NCBI RefSeq assembly: GCF_002836945.1
Contig: NZ_NIJM01000003.1
Coordinates: forward strand, 1 to 64,000
Source: Shewanella chilikensis
GTDB taxonomy: Bacteria > Pseudomonadota > Gammaproteobacteria > Enterobacterales > Shewanellaceae
Direction of reading: 5' to 3'
DNA: 64,000 bases
Shown: in pieces, positions 55,586 to 64,000 of the stretch
How the letters are laid out: each line of letters opens with the position of its first letter
Numbering within the stretch: position 1 is the stretch's first letter
Position numbers and translations under genes: made by a program
The notes under the pieces: generated by a model
Seen by the model: only the letters and a program-made list of their open reading frames with translations
Told to the model about the DNA's origin: nothing
Databases searched by the model: none

Positions 55586-56200
55586 ATGGGACTGGAAGCA
55601 TGCTTGACCGGAGAACATGTGATCCTCGAACCTTTGAGTCAGGATCATCTGCCGGCGCTGTCGTTGGCAGTCGCCGATGGTGAGTTGTGGCGCTTGTGGT
55701 ACACCAGCGTGCCGCATCCGGATGAGATGAAAGAGTATATCCAGCAGGCTTTGGAAAGTGAGCAGCGCGGTGAGGCCTTGGCCTTTGCAGTACGTAGCCG
55801 CGATAGCGGTGCAATTGTCGGTTGTACCCGCATTTGCAACTGGGATCAGGCCAACCGCCGGCTGGAGATTGGATATACCTGGTATGCCAAGAGTGTGCAG
55901 CGCAGCGCCATCAATACCGAAACCAAACTGTTGCTGCTGGAGTACGCCTTCGAGACCCTGGATGTGATGGCGGTGGAGTTTAGAACCCATTTTCACAACC
56001 AGGCTTCACGGGAAGCCATCACCCGTCTGGGAGCCAAGCAAGATGGTATCTTGCGAAATCACAGGCTGCTCAAGGACGGCAGTGTCAGGGATACAGTGGT
56101 TTACTCCATCATTGACAGCGAATGGCCTGAAGTGAAACAAGGCCTCAAGGACAGGCTGGCATTTTACAGTGATCAGTACCATGCCGAACTCGCACAGTGA
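55586..56200 (+). CDS. GNAT acetyltransferase, RimJ/RimL-like
   Basis: 204 residues with the four-part GNAT fold: HVILEPLSQDHL, AFAVRSRDSGAIVGC, LEIGYTWYAKSVQRSAINTE (acetyl-CoA loop region) and VEFRTHFHNQASREAITRLG. It resembles RimJ/RimL-type N-acetyltransferases; substrate unknown. RBS GGGAGG. Confidence 0.88.
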   Translation: MGLEACLTGEHVILEPLSQDHLPALSLAVADGELWRLWYTSVPHPDEMKEYIQQALESEQRGEALAFAVRSRDSGAIVGCTRICNWDQANRRLEIGYTWYAKSVQRSAINTETKLLLLEYAFETLDVMAVEFRTHFHNQASREAITRLGAKQDGILRNHRLLKDGSVRDTVVYSIIDSEWPEVKQGLKDRLAFYSDQYHAELAQ

Positions 56201-56244
56201 GTGAGCACCATTTAGGACATTATTGAATCGAAGGGAAATCATTC

Positions 56245-56700
56245 ATGCTAAAGCAAGTTATTCGGGCACAGTCACAGGACGCCGAGATTATCTCACCGCT
56301 GTTTGATGAGTATCGCCGGTTTTATGGATATCCCAGCCAGCCCGAACTGGCGTTAAGCTTCATCAGCCAAAGGCTTAAGCGGGATGAATCCGTGATCTTT
56401 TATCTGCCGGATGAGCAAAACCAGGCCTTGGGTTTTGTGCAGCTCTATCCCGGCTTTTCTTCGCTGCAGGCGGCGCCGCTGCTGATCCTCAATGATATCT
56501 ATGTCACTCAACATGCCAGGTGTGTCGGCATAGGTCGTGCGCTGCTCGATGCCGCGCTGAATTACGCCAAAGCACAGGGCATTGATGAATTGATCCTCGA
56601 AACCCAGCGTAATAACGTTAGGGCGCAGGCGCTCTATGAGTCCATTGGTTTTGTCCGGGACAATGAATTTTTCCACTACAGTCTGACCCTAAAACCTTGA
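56245..56700 (+). CDS. GNAT-family N-acetyltransferase
   Basis: 151 residues. LNDIYVTQHARCVGIGRALL is the acetyl-CoA pyrophosphate-binding stretch and ETQRNNVRAQALYESIGF is the classic last motif. Different subfamily from its neighbour, 44 bases downstream of it. Substrate unknown. Confidence 0.87.
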   Translation: MLKQVIRAQSQDAEIISPLFDEYRRFYGYPSQPELALSFISQRLKRDESVIFYLPDEQNQALGFVQLYPGFSSLQAAPLLILNDIYVTQHARCVGIGRALLDAALNYAKAQGIDELILETQRNNVRAQALYESIGFVRDNEFFHYSLTLKP

Positions 56701-56755
56701 AATTCATCAGGCACTAAAGTAGCTTGCCTTCATTGATATCAAGAGGATCACCAAG

Positions 56756-57160
56756 ATGTCCCATAAAACTGCTTTGTCTGTCTTTGTCGCTATCGGCTTG
56801 TTTTCCAGTGCCAATGTGTTCGCCGGCCCCGCCGAAGAGGCCTTTAGCGCCGAGTTGCAGCAATGCGCCGCCTATTATCAAATAAGTTCTGAAGCCATAG
56901 GGGCAATGAATGCACCGCAGATGGCCGCCGTTGGAGGCAGGCTGAAACAATCCGCCAAGGACGCTGAGGCTTTGGCTGCCCAGTACAGTTCGGCGCAGGA
57001 TGCCGAGAAAGGCGTGGCTGCGGCCCGTGCCGAAATGCTGGAAACCATGGGTAACAGCAAGAGTTTGGCTGGTTTGATGAGCCAATACAAAGACAGCTGC
57101 AAAACCATCTTGGCCGAGCCGCAAAAGCGCCTCGACTACTGGATAATGGCCAATATGTGA
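56756..57160 (+). CDS. Small secreted hypothetical protein
   Basis: 134 residues with a signal peptide (ALSVFVAIGLFSSANVFAG). The mature part is mostly helical with two Cys (QQCAAYYQIS near 42 and YKDSCKTILAE near 116) that may form a disulfide. I recognise no domain. Confidence 0.65.
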   Translation: MSHKTALSVFVAIGLFSSANVFAGPAEEAFSAELQQCAAYYQISSEAIGAMNAPQMAAVGGRLKQSAKDAEALAAQYSSAQDAEKGVAAARAEMLETMGNSKSLAGLMSQYKDSCKTILAEPQKRLDYWIMANM

Positions 57161-57210
57161 TGCAATAAAATGCGGCCGCAGCCTGTCTCTTTGTCCAAGG
57201 GGGAGGCACT

Positions 57211-57618
57211 ATGCTTTTGAGTCTGTTATTGGCCGCTTTTATCATCTTGCTCGCGCTTGCGATTGAGTCCTGGCCCAGGATCCGCTCTAAAGCCCGTGAA
57301 CACCGGCAAGGGGCAGCTTGGGTACAGGAAAACCATGGCCGCGCCAGCGGACGTGAACAGCAAGACTGCTTTGCGGATCTCAGTTTTGCGCCCTTCTTGC
57401 TTACGGCTGCTCTGACCTTGATAGCCTGCGCATTTGAACTGATGCCGGCAACTTATGTGTTTGGTTTAATACTCTTTATTGTTCTCAACCTACTGCTCTT
57501 GATGGTCTGGCATCTCTATGACAGACTGCTTGGCGGGCAAAAAAGTGGCCAGAGCTTCTTGCCGCCGCTGCTTTACGGCCTCGCGGCCCTGTTTGCCTGG
57601 ATAGGGGCTATGCCATAA
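57211..57618 (+). CDS. Small membrane protein of unknown function
   Basis: 135 residues with an N-terminal span, a polar Arg/Glu/Gln-rich loop (residues about 20-55), two central spans and one at the C-terminus. No family recognised. A tandem 12-base repeat (CCATAAGTCAGG twice, 57612-57635) spans the stop codon. Confidence 0.6.
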   Translation: MLLSLLLAAFIILLALAIESWPRIRSKAREHRQGAAWVQENHGRASGREQQDCFADLSFAPFLLTAALTLIACAFELMPATYVFGLILFIVLNLLLLMVWHLYDRLLGGQKSGQSFLPPLLYGLAALFAWIGAMP

Positions 57619-57889
57619 GTCAGGCCATAAGTCAGGCCCTAAGCCCGATTCCAAGGCAAGAATTCATGAGCCCGGCCCGAATTACACCAAGAGGCGTTGC
57701 ATCGGCCTCAAGCTGTTTGAGGCATCACAGCATTGGTTCTCGGGCGCTGAAATGTCAGCTTACAATTAGCTTGCGGCCCGGCGTTGGAATTTGGCATTAA
57801 ATAGGGAACTTGCGCCTTTATCCAAGGTTCAAAGCTGCAGACAATAACAAGGAGTGGTTGAGCGCCGGTCGCAATACCCACCAAGAGCA

Positions 57890-58570
57890 ATGATAAAGCT
57901 TCAACAACTTTGCAAAACCTATCAGATGGGCGACGCCTGTGTGCGTGCGCTCGATGAAGTCAGTTTCGACATTCAAGCCAATGAATTTGTGGCCATCATG
58001 GGGCCATCGGGTTCAGGCAAGTCGACGCTGATGAATATCATAGGCTGCCTGGATAAACCCAGCAGTGGCAGTTACCTGCTCAATGGCGAAGAGGTGGGAC
58101 AACTGGATGATGATGCCTTGTCTGCGGTGCGTAACCGCCAGATAGGTTTCGTGTTCCAGAGTTTTCACCTCTTGCCGAGACTCACGGCGCTGCAAAATGT
58201 GATGCTGCCGCTGAGATACAGTCCTGAGGGGCAGGGCGATGAAACCCACGCCATAGAATTACTGAGGCGTGTCGGGCTCGGAGAGCGACTGGATCACAGA
58301 CCCAACCAACTCTCGGGCGGTCAGCGTCAGCGGGTGGCGATAGCTCGCTCCCTGGTCAATCGCCCGGCCATTTTGTTGGCCGATGAGCCCACAGGGGCGC
58401 TGGACAGCAAGACTTCGCTTGAGATCATGGCGCTGTTTACCGAGCTGCATGCCGCAGGGCAAACCATTATTCTGGTGACCCACGAAGAGGAAGTGGCCGC
58501 TTACGCCCAGCGGGTTATCCGCATGCGTGATGGTTGCCTGCAGAGTGACAGGAGGGCTAATGCGGCCTGA
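57890..58570 (+). CDS. ABC transporter ATPase, MacB/LolD type
   Basis: 226 residues: Walker [11 protein letters not shown]-loop ([11 protein letters not shown]), signature [14 protein letters not shown], Walker [13 protein letters not shown] and switch His (VTHEEEVA). This subfamily powers tripartite MacAB-type export rather than import. I use ATG 57890 ([15 protein letters not shown]); a GTG at 57854 would add 12 residues. It overlaps the next gene by 11 bases and is first in a five-gene operon. Confidence 0.92.
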   Translation: MIKLQQLCKTYQMGDACVRALDEVSFDIQANEFVAIMGPSGSGKSTLMNIIGCLDKPSSGSYLLNGEEVGQLDDDALSAVRNRQIGFVFQSFHLLPRLTALQNVMLPLRYSPEGQGDETHAIELLRRVGLGERLDHRPNQLSGGQRQRVAIARSLVNRPAILLADEPTGALDSKTSLEIMALFTELHAAGQTIILVTHEEEVAAYAQRVIRMRDGCLQSDRRANAA

Positions 58571-59633
58571 TTCTCTTTTACTGTTGAGCCTGGCGGTCTC
58601 TGGCCTGGCTTTTTCAAGCTTGGCTGTTTCAGAAATTGCTATACCGGCAACGGCTGCTGCCGGCTCGCCCTCTTCTTCATTCGGGGCGCCAGGGGGCAAG
58701 GGAGCGGATGCCAAGTCGCAGCCCGCCGCGCAGCTGCTACTGACAGGTAAAGTCAGTTCCGCCAAGTCGCAGACCTTCAGCGTCCCTAAGGCCGGTGATG
58801 CCTGGCGCTATCAAATTCAGTGGATGTTACCCGAGGGCTCTTTGGTCTCTTCCGGGCAAGTGGTGGTGGTGTTTGACAAGAGTCAGGTGGCCAACCAGAT
58901 AGAACAGTTGGAAGCCAGCATGCTCAGGGTGTCGGCGCAGGAGCAGAGCCAGTCCATAGAGCTCAAATCCAAGGTATTGCAAGCCAGGTTCGAGCTGAAA
59001 AAGCAGTTACTGGAGCAGGAAAAGGCGCAACTGGTAGCGGCCGTGCCGGCAGATTTTATCGCTGCCAAGGAATACGCCGACAATCAGTTCAAGCTGCTGC
59101 AGCTAAATGCTGAGGTGACCAAGGCCAAGCAGGCTCTGGCCGAAGCCTTGGATACCGAGAAGGCGACTCTGGCACAGCTGAAGATTGACAAGGAAAAGGC
59201 GGCGCTCGAGCTGGCCCAGGCCTTCAAGGACTTGGACAGCCTGGAGCTGAAAGCCGAAATTGCTGGCCCCTTGCTGCTTGGGCGTGAGCCTTGGAGCAAT
59301 AAAAAATTCGAGGTGGGGGATACGGTGCAAGTGGGGCGACAAATCGCCACAGTACCTGCTATGGAGGATCTGGAGGTGATCGCCTGGGTCAATGAGGTGG
59401 ATGTAGATCGCCTGAAATCCGGGCAAGCCGTGACCATGCGTCTGGATGCGGAAATTGAGCGCGCCTTTCCCGGACAAATTGCCAGTATCGGTCGCCAGGC
59501 CATCAATCTACCGGCCTGGGGCCGCAGTAACTGGTTTGAAGTCGGGATCCGTTTCAAGGCGCCTGAGGATATCGCCATGATCCCCGGCATGAGTGTGCTG
59601 GTGGAAACCGGAGGCAAACATGAAGCGCTTTAG
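58560..59633 (+). CDS. Membrane-fusion protein, first of three
   Basis: 357 residues: N-terminal signal sequence ([19 protein letters not shown]), then an Ala/Gly/Ser-rich stretch, a short biotinyl-lipoyl-like domain split by a long coiled coil (about 115-235, rich in Lys/Glu/Gln/Leu), and a beta domain ending with [12 protein letters not shown]. This is the HlyD/MacA adaptor plan. No lipobox Cys, so periplasmic or membrane-anchored. Confidence 0.8.
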   Translation: MRPDSLLLLSLAVSGLAFSSLAVSEIAIPATAAAGSPSSSFGAPGGKGADAKSQPAAQLLLTGKVSSAKSQTFSVPKAGDAWRYQIQWMLPEGSLVSSGQVVVVFDKSQVANQIEQLEASMLRVSAQEQSQSIELKSKVLQARFELKKQLLEQEKAQLVAAVPADFIAAKEYADNQFKLLQLNAEVTKAKQALAEALDTEKATLAQLKIDKEKAALELAQAFKDLDSLELKAEIAGPLLLGREPWSNKKFEVGDTVQVGRQIATVPAMEDLEVIAWVNEVDVDRLKSGQAVTMRLDAEIERAFPGQIASIGRQAINLPAWGRSNWFEVGIRFKAPEDIAMIPGMSVLVETGGKHEAL

Positions 59634-60783
59634 TTTAGCCTGGCTGGCACTGCTTGCGCTGAGCGCCTGCAGTGATGGGGTGAGCACTCAGGTGGTGCAA
59701 GGTCCCCTGAGTCAAAAAATAGAAGTCACCGGTGAGCTGGTGGCGGCCGATACCGTATCTTTAATGCCGCCTGTGATGCGGCGCATCTGGCAATACCAGG
59801 TCAAGCAGCTGGCGCCGGAAGGCAGCGAGGTGGAAAGCGGCGAGATGGTGGCTCAGCTGGATACCTCGGAACTGACCCAAAGGCTGTCGGTCAAATCGGC
59901 CGAGCTTGAGGCTACGGTGCAGGACTTGCAGACCTCCAAGCTGCGTAATGCCAAGAAGATGGAAGAGCTTAAGTTGCAACTGGCGGAGGCCAAAATGGAG
60001 TTGGACAAGGCCGAGCGTAAGTTTGCCCTCTCTGATGACACAGTGGCGGCGTTGGATAAAGAAAAGTACCAGCGTGACGCGGTGATCGCCCGTGACAAGG
60101 TGGCTCTGGTGCAGCAGCAACTAGTGCTTGAGGCCGAGAGCGCCCGGCAACGGGAAGCCATGCTCGACGGAGACCGGCAGAAGTTCGCCGCCGAAGTGGC
60201 GGCGCTGAAAAAGGGTATCGCCTCGATGACCTTGGTGGCGCCCCGTGCCGGTATGGTGGTCTATGGCAACGATCCTCAGGGCAACAAGCTCAAGGAGGGG
60301 CAATCTGTGTTTGCCGGTGATGTGGTGTTATCCATTCCTGATCTCGACAGCATGCAGGTCAATATGGCGATCCCTGAGGTAGAAGCCCGCAGAGTTAAAC
60401 TGGGCCAGCAACTCAAGATCCGTCTGGATGCCAATCCTGATAAAGTCTTTACAGGAAAAATCAAAGAGTTGGGCGCGGTTTTTCGTAACAAAAGCCAGGA
60501 GGTTCCTCTGGTGGTGTTCGATGCGGTTGCCAGCATAGACGAGCCGGATACCGAGCTGATGCGCCCGGGAATGACCGCCAAGATCAGCATAGAAATTGCC
60601 GATGACAGCCAGCGGACTCTGGTGGCTCAGGATGCGGTGCATTACGAGGCCGGTCATCCTTATGTGCTGCTGGACGGGCTCTTGGGGGCTCGCAAACAGT
60701 CGGTGCGGGTTGGTGCCATGGGGGGCGATCAGGTTGAAATACTCTCCGGCTTGCAGGTGGGTGATGAGGTATTGCTGCCATGA
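59620..60783 (+). CDS. Membrane-fusion lipoprotein, second of three
   Basis: 387 residues with lipobox LSAC (Cys17). A coiled-coil hairpin (about 95-195) sits between lipoyl halves (APEGSEVESGEMVAQLD and TLVAPRAGMVVYGND), followed by a beta-barrel domain (VNMAIPEVEARRVKLGQ) and a membrane-proximal domain (DEVLLP end). HlyD/MacA-type. Overlaps both neighbours. Confidence 0.87.
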   Translation: MKRFSLAWLALLALSACSDGVSTQVVQGPLSQKIEVTGELVAADTVSLMPPVMRRIWQYQVKQLAPEGSEVESGEMVAQLDTSELTQRLSVKSAELEATVQDLQTSKLRNAKKMEELKLQLAEAKMELDKAERKFALSDDTVAALDKEKYQRDAVIARDKVALVQQQLVLEAESARQREAMLDGDRQKFAAEVAALKKGIASMTLVAPRAGMVVYGNDPQGNKLKEGQSVFAGDVVLSIPDLDSMQVNMAIPEVEARRVKLGQQLKIRLDANPDKVFTGKIKELGAVFRNKSQEVPLVVFDAVASIDEPDTELMRPGMTAKISIEIADDSQRTLVAQDAVHYEAGHPYVLLDGLLGARKQSVRVGAMGGDQVEILSGLQVGDEVLLP

Positions 60784-62000
60784 AGAATCATTCGCTAATC
60801 GCTCTGGCCTTGATAACGCAGGCCTTGATAGCTTTGGCCTTGAGTGGCTGCCAACCGAGCGGCAACGATGGTGTGCTCACCATGACAGTCAGCCGCGGCG
60901 AGTTTCAGGTCAATATCCCCGCCAGCGGTGAGCTGGAAGCGGCGCAGTCCACTCCCGTTGTGGTGCCCACGGGGTTACGTGGGCCTCAGTCCCTGGCCTG
61001 GATCCAGAACAACTTTACTCAGGTCAAGGCCGGTGATGTGGTGGCCAGGCTCGATGATACCCGTGAGTCGTTTCGCTTGCAGATGGAAGCCTTCGACTTT
61101 GAGCGCCTGGCTCAGGATGCACAGATCCAGACAGAGAAAGATCTCACCTTGAGCCAGAGTTTGACTCTGGGAAGCAAGGTTACAGGTAATGAGCGGCAGT
61201 TGGCCGAGCGCTTTTTCAGTGAAGATGAGCGGGTCTACACCAAAATCGACATCATAGATCAGATGCGCAACAAGGAATATCTGGATGCCAAGCTGGACTA
61301 TTTCCAGTGGGGCGGCACCCAGCACCAGGCGCAGGCCGATGCCGAGCAGGCGCTTATCAAGCTGAAACAGAAAGGCCATCAGGCCAAGATGGACAGGTAT
61401 CAGGGCAATCTGTCACAGATGGAGATCATCGCGCCGCACGATGGGCTGTTTGTCTATCAGGCTGGCTGGGATGGCGCCTTTCCCGTGGTGGGTGACATGA
61501 TCTGGTCCGGATTCCCCATAGGCATATTGCCGGATACTTCCGTGATGCAGGCAAGGGTCTATGTGCTTGAATCGGAAGCTGTGGGGCTCGCCATCGGCAA
61601 GCAAGCCACAGTGACTCTGGATGCCTATCCTGAGCGGCCTTTTAGCGGCACAGTGACTCAGGTCGATGCGCTGGCCAAGCCCAAAGACAGAGACAGCCCG
61701 GTGAACTATTTCCAGTTCACCATCAGCCTGGATCAAACTCTGCCGGCCATTATGCAGCCGGGAAGACAAGTGAATGCCAAGGTACAGGTGCTGGATCTCA
61801 ATGATGTATTGACTGTGCCCAATCAGGCCCTGTTTCAAAAAGACGGCCGCTACTGGGTGTTTCTCAAGCAGGGCGGTGGCTTTGTGCGCCGGGATGTGAC
61901 TCCGGGGCACAGGTCCCTCAACCGCACCGAAATTACCGCCGGACTCAATCCCGGTGATGTAATCGCCCTGACAACCCCACCCAAGAGGAGTCAGCTATGA
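60780..62000 (+). CDS. Membrane-fusion lipoprotein, third of three
   Basis: 406 residues, lipobox LSGC (Cys24). It carries AGDVVARLDD and IIAPHDGLFVYQAGW as lipoyl halves with a helical hairpin between, then a beta-barrel (ATVTLDAYPERPFSGTVTQV) and a C-terminal domain. The Trp- and Gly-rich loop GWDGAFPVVGDMIWSGFP is unusual. Overlaps both neighbours by four bases. Confidence 0.85.
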   Translation: MKNHSLIALALITQALIALALSGCQPSGNDGVLTMTVSRGEFQVNIPASGELEAAQSTPVVVPTGLRGPQSLAWIQNNFTQVKAGDVVARLDDTRESFRLQMEAFDFERLAQDAQIQTEKDLTLSQSLTLGSKVTGNERQLAERFFSEDERVYTKIDIIDQMRNKEYLDAKLDYFQWGGTQHQAQADAEQALIKLKQKGHQAKMDRYQGNLSQMEIIAPHDGLFVYQAGWDGAFPVVGDMIWSGFPIGILPDTSVMQARVYVLESEAVGLAIGKQATVTLDAYPERPFSGTVTQVDALAKPKDRDSPVNYFQFTISLDQTLPAIMQPGRQVNAKVQVLDLNDVLTVPNQALFQKDGRYWVFLKQGGGFVRRDVTPGHRSLNRTEITAGLNPGDVIALTTPPKRSQL

Positions 62001-63244
62001 GTTCGGTGATAGGGCTATGGCAAGGATTTGCCCAGGCGTTCGATGAGATGCGCCACCATAAGCTGCGTACTGCCTTGACGTTGCTGGGGATGATATTTGG
62101 TGTCGGCGCCGTTATAGCCATGCTCAGCGTCGGTGAGGGGGCCGAGCGTGAAGCCTTGAAGATGATTGAATCCATGGGGGTTCGCAATCTGGTGGTCAAC
62201 AGCCGCAGCAATGACGGCGAGGCGCTGAAATCGATTCGTGAACACAGTGTCGGCCTGAGCCTGCGTGATATCGACAGTGCCAGAGACACCTTGCCTTTTA
62301 TTCAGGATTGGGGCGCCGCCAAGGAAGTAAAAGTCTTCAGTCTGTTTTCCGCCGAAGGGCGCAGCGATGCCAGTGTGATGGGGGTGACTCCCAGCTATTT
62401 TGGGTTGACGTCGCTCAAGCTCAATGAAGGGCAGATTTTTACCGAGCAGGATCAAGTTTACTTTCGTCAGGTCGCCGTGTTGGGGCCAGAGGCGGCTCGC
62501 AGCCTGTTTCCCAAGGGCAACGCCCTTGGCAAGCACATCAAGATTAACCATCAATGGTTTACCGTGGTGGGTATCTTGGCCGATGCCAATCGCGGTAAGT
62601 CCAAAATCCAGGGCGTCAAGCTTGGGGGCGAGCGCAATCAGGTGTTTATTCCACTGTCGAGCGCCCTGAAAAAGATGCAGTTCAAGGCGCTTGAAGATGA
62701 GCTGGACATGATTAAGCTGTCGCTCAGGGAAGAGGTTGAGCCTTCGCTGGCGGCCAAGAGCCTGGATCATCTGTTGCAGCGCCGTCATGGCGGTGAGAAG
62801 GACTATGACATAGTGGTGCCGGCCGACCTTCTGGCCCAACATCAGAAGACTCAACAGATCTTCAATATCGTCATGGCCTGTGTCGCCGGGATCTCGCTTC
62901 TGGTGGGCGGCATTGGCATTATGAACATTATGCTGGCCACCATTTTGGAGCGCACCGCCGAGATAGGTTTGCTGCGGGCGCTGGGGGCCAGGCGCAAGGA
63001 TATCGCCCGGCAGTTTTTGATTGAAAGTATCGCCATTTCGGCTACCGGCGGTCTGTTTGGCATAGTCGTAGGGCTGGGACTGGCGCTGCTTATTTCAACT
63101 GCGGCCGGTTGGCCTGTGGCTTGGTCTCCCTTTGCGATACTGCTGGCGCTCGGGGTTTGTATGAGTATCGGGGTCGGTTTCGGCCTCTATCCGGCGCAGA
63201 AGGCGGCCAAACTGGATCCCATTATTGCCTTGCAACGGGACTGA
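61997..63244 (+). CDS. MacB-type ABC transporter permease
   Basis: 415 residues: one span near the N-terminus (TALTLLGMIFGVGAVIAML), a large periplasmic domain, then three C-terminal spans with the FtsX signature GIGIMNIMLATILERTAEIG and LLRALGARRKDI. The ATPase is separate, unlike fused E. coli MacB. Completes the exporter; no TolC-like gene is in view. Confidence 0.92.
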   Translation: MSSVIGLWQGFAQAFDEMRHHKLRTALTLLGMIFGVGAVIAMLSVGEGAEREALKMIESMGVRNLVVNSRSNDGEALKSIREHSVGLSLRDIDSARDTLPFIQDWGAAKEVKVFSLFSAEGRSDASVMGVTPSYFGLTSLKLNEGQIFTEQDQVYFRQVAVLGPEAARSLFPKGNALGKHIKINHQWFTVVGILADANRGKSKIQGVKLGGERNQVFIPLSSALKKMQFKALEDELDMIKLSLREEVEPSLAAKSLDHLLQRRHGGEKDYDIVVPADLLAQHQKTQQIFNIVMACVAGISLLVGGIGIMNIMLATILERTAEIGLLRALGARRKDIARQFLIESIAISATGGLFGIVVGLGLALLISTAAGWPVAWSPFAILLALGVCMSIGVGFGLYPAQKAAKLDPIIALQRD

Positions 63245-63269
63245 CAGAGGTTTCTTTCGCCTCTGTCAG
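63241..63269 (+). terminator. Hairpin at the end of the exporter operon
   Basis: A perfect 10-bp stem CTGACAGAGG / CCTCTGTCAG with a 9-base loop overlaps the permease stop codon. It lacks a T run, so termination may need Rho or be partial. Confidence 0.45.
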
Positions 63270-63476
63270 CGGCTTTGGCGCCAGGGCCGGCGCTCGTAAG
63301 GGCGTGTTCTGCAAAAGCGGCAAGGGTTAGACAGGTGCTTTATTGTCATTGTGTCGATCTTCCTCTGGATAGAAACTGTCGGCACACAGGCCCTGCCTAC
63401 AACTCTGCTCATCTGTTTGATCTTGTGATTAAATATAGGAACTTAATTCATTCAAGGAAAGCGGGCAGGTCATTTC

Positions 63477-64000
63477 ATGGATGCTTTGCAACAACACAGA
63501 GCCCGGGTCAAGCAGCAACTCTATCTATGGCATTCGCAACAACTTGTCTCGGGGGCTGCGTGGCGCAACGCCTTGGGATTACTGCCATCAGCCGGGGCCA
63601 AGCAGAGCCTGAGCTTTTTCAACCCTCTGCTGCTGGGTAGCGCTGCGCTCTGTTTTGTTTCGGCGCTTATCTGCTTTTTTGCCTACAACTGGGCTGCTTT
63701 GCCGCGCATGGGCAAGTTGGCGTTATTGGAAACCGGCTTGCTGGGCTGTTTGTTGTTGGCCTTTGCGTTGAGCCGACGGTTAAAGCCACCCCTTGCCGAC
63801 AAGGCACAAGGCGCTTTGCCCTGGCTCCTGTTTGCGGCCTGTGTGTTTGTCGGCGTCTTGCTGGCCTTTATCGGCCAGAGCTATCAGCAAGGGGCTGACA
63901 ACTGGCAGTTGTTTGCCGTGTGGGCACTGCTTATTTTGCCCTGGGTGGTGTTTTTGAAACTGGAAGCCGGTTATCTGCTGCTTATCTTGCTGTTGAACCT
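63477..64000 (+). CDS. DUF2157-like membrane protein, cut by the window end
   Basis: The frame starts ATGGATGCTTTGCAACAACA and runs open to the window edge (174 codons seen). The soluble N-terminus (about 45 residues) is followed by several spans (FNPLLLGSAALCFVSALICF, then LLFAACVFVGVLLAFIGQSY), the arrangement of DUF2157 membrane proteins. Function unknown; the C-terminus is outside. Confidence 0.7.
   Translation, partial: MDALQQHRARVKQQLYLWHSQQLVSGAAWRNALGLLPSAGAKQSLSFFNPLLLGSAALCFVSALICFFAYNWAALPRMGKLALLETGLLGCLLLAFALSRRLKPPLADKAQGALPWLLFAACVFVGVLLAFIGQSYQQGADNWQLFAVWALLILPWVVFLKLEAGYLLLILLLN

Noticed and set aside
1..64000. CRISPR array or cas genes
   Set aside because: No regularly spaced repeats and no Cas-like protein seen.

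Overview
The window looks like the chromosome of a Shewanella species, probably one of the higher-GC ones such as the S. algae group (species is inference). The evidence is the tmRNA tag ANDDNYALAA, a small periplasmic tetraheme cytochrome of the CctA type next to htpX, an OmcA/MtrC-type multiheme lipoprotein, and the order gltA / sdhCDAB-sucABCD / rnk / fur / cobB. From about 8.5 kb rightwards the sequence is moderately GC-rich core genome; from 1 to about 8.4 kb it is clearly AT-richer and foreign.

Left arm (1-8484): an accessory island abutting the 3' end of ssrA. It holds a truncated IS5/IS903-type element, a small ribbon-helix-helix protein, two tandem cytosine-5 DNA methyltransferases, and a 1064-residue protein joining an N-terminal PD-(D/E)XK-like motif to an adenine-type methyltransferase (a IIG-like restriction-modification enzyme). 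The genes are packed or overlapping and form an unusual three-methyltransferase restriction-modification operon. The tyrosine integrase next to ssrA has lost its C-terminal catalytic part, so the island is probably fixed.

Core block 1 (8.4-31 kb): ssrA and smpB (trans-translation), ratA-ratB, bamE, a CPA2-type K+/H+ antiporter, citrate synthase, then the succinate dehydrogenase and 2-oxoglutarate dehydrogenase/succinyl-CoA synthetase genes in one direction (most of the TCA cycle). These are followed by rnk, fur, cobB, a P-loop kinase-like gene and an AT-rich regulatory region leading to a nonaheme outer-membrane cytochrome.

Core block 2 (30.6-43.5 kb): divergent bioA / bioBFCD (biotin synthesis), pepE, htpX, cctA, a cytochrome b561-like gene, the decayed remains of a CsgD-like regulator, an M61 peptidase, hinT, two hotdog-fold proteins and a YcfL lipoprotein.

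Core block 3 (43.6-64 kb): a TPP riboswitch heads a thiamine-salvage operon (TonB receptor, YkoF-like binding protein, PnuT transporter, kinase with a repeat insert). After it come a DUF6279 lipoprotein, DoxX, a YdjA-type nitroreductase, and a pair made of an oxygen-binding di-iron (ODP-like) protein and a minimal chemoreceptor-like helical protein. Next are a 2OG-Fe(II) oxygenase behind an attenuator-like hairpin, a LysR regulator divergent from a second, diverged adenylosuccinate synthetase, two GNAT acetyltransferases and two small envelope proteins. The window closes with a MacB-type ABC exporter operon containing three different membrane-fusion proteins and the start of a DUF2157 membrane protein.

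The strongest candidates for something undescribed are the RHH / m5C / m5C / nuclease-m6A operon, the ODP-chemoreceptor pair, and the triple-adaptor ABC exporter.
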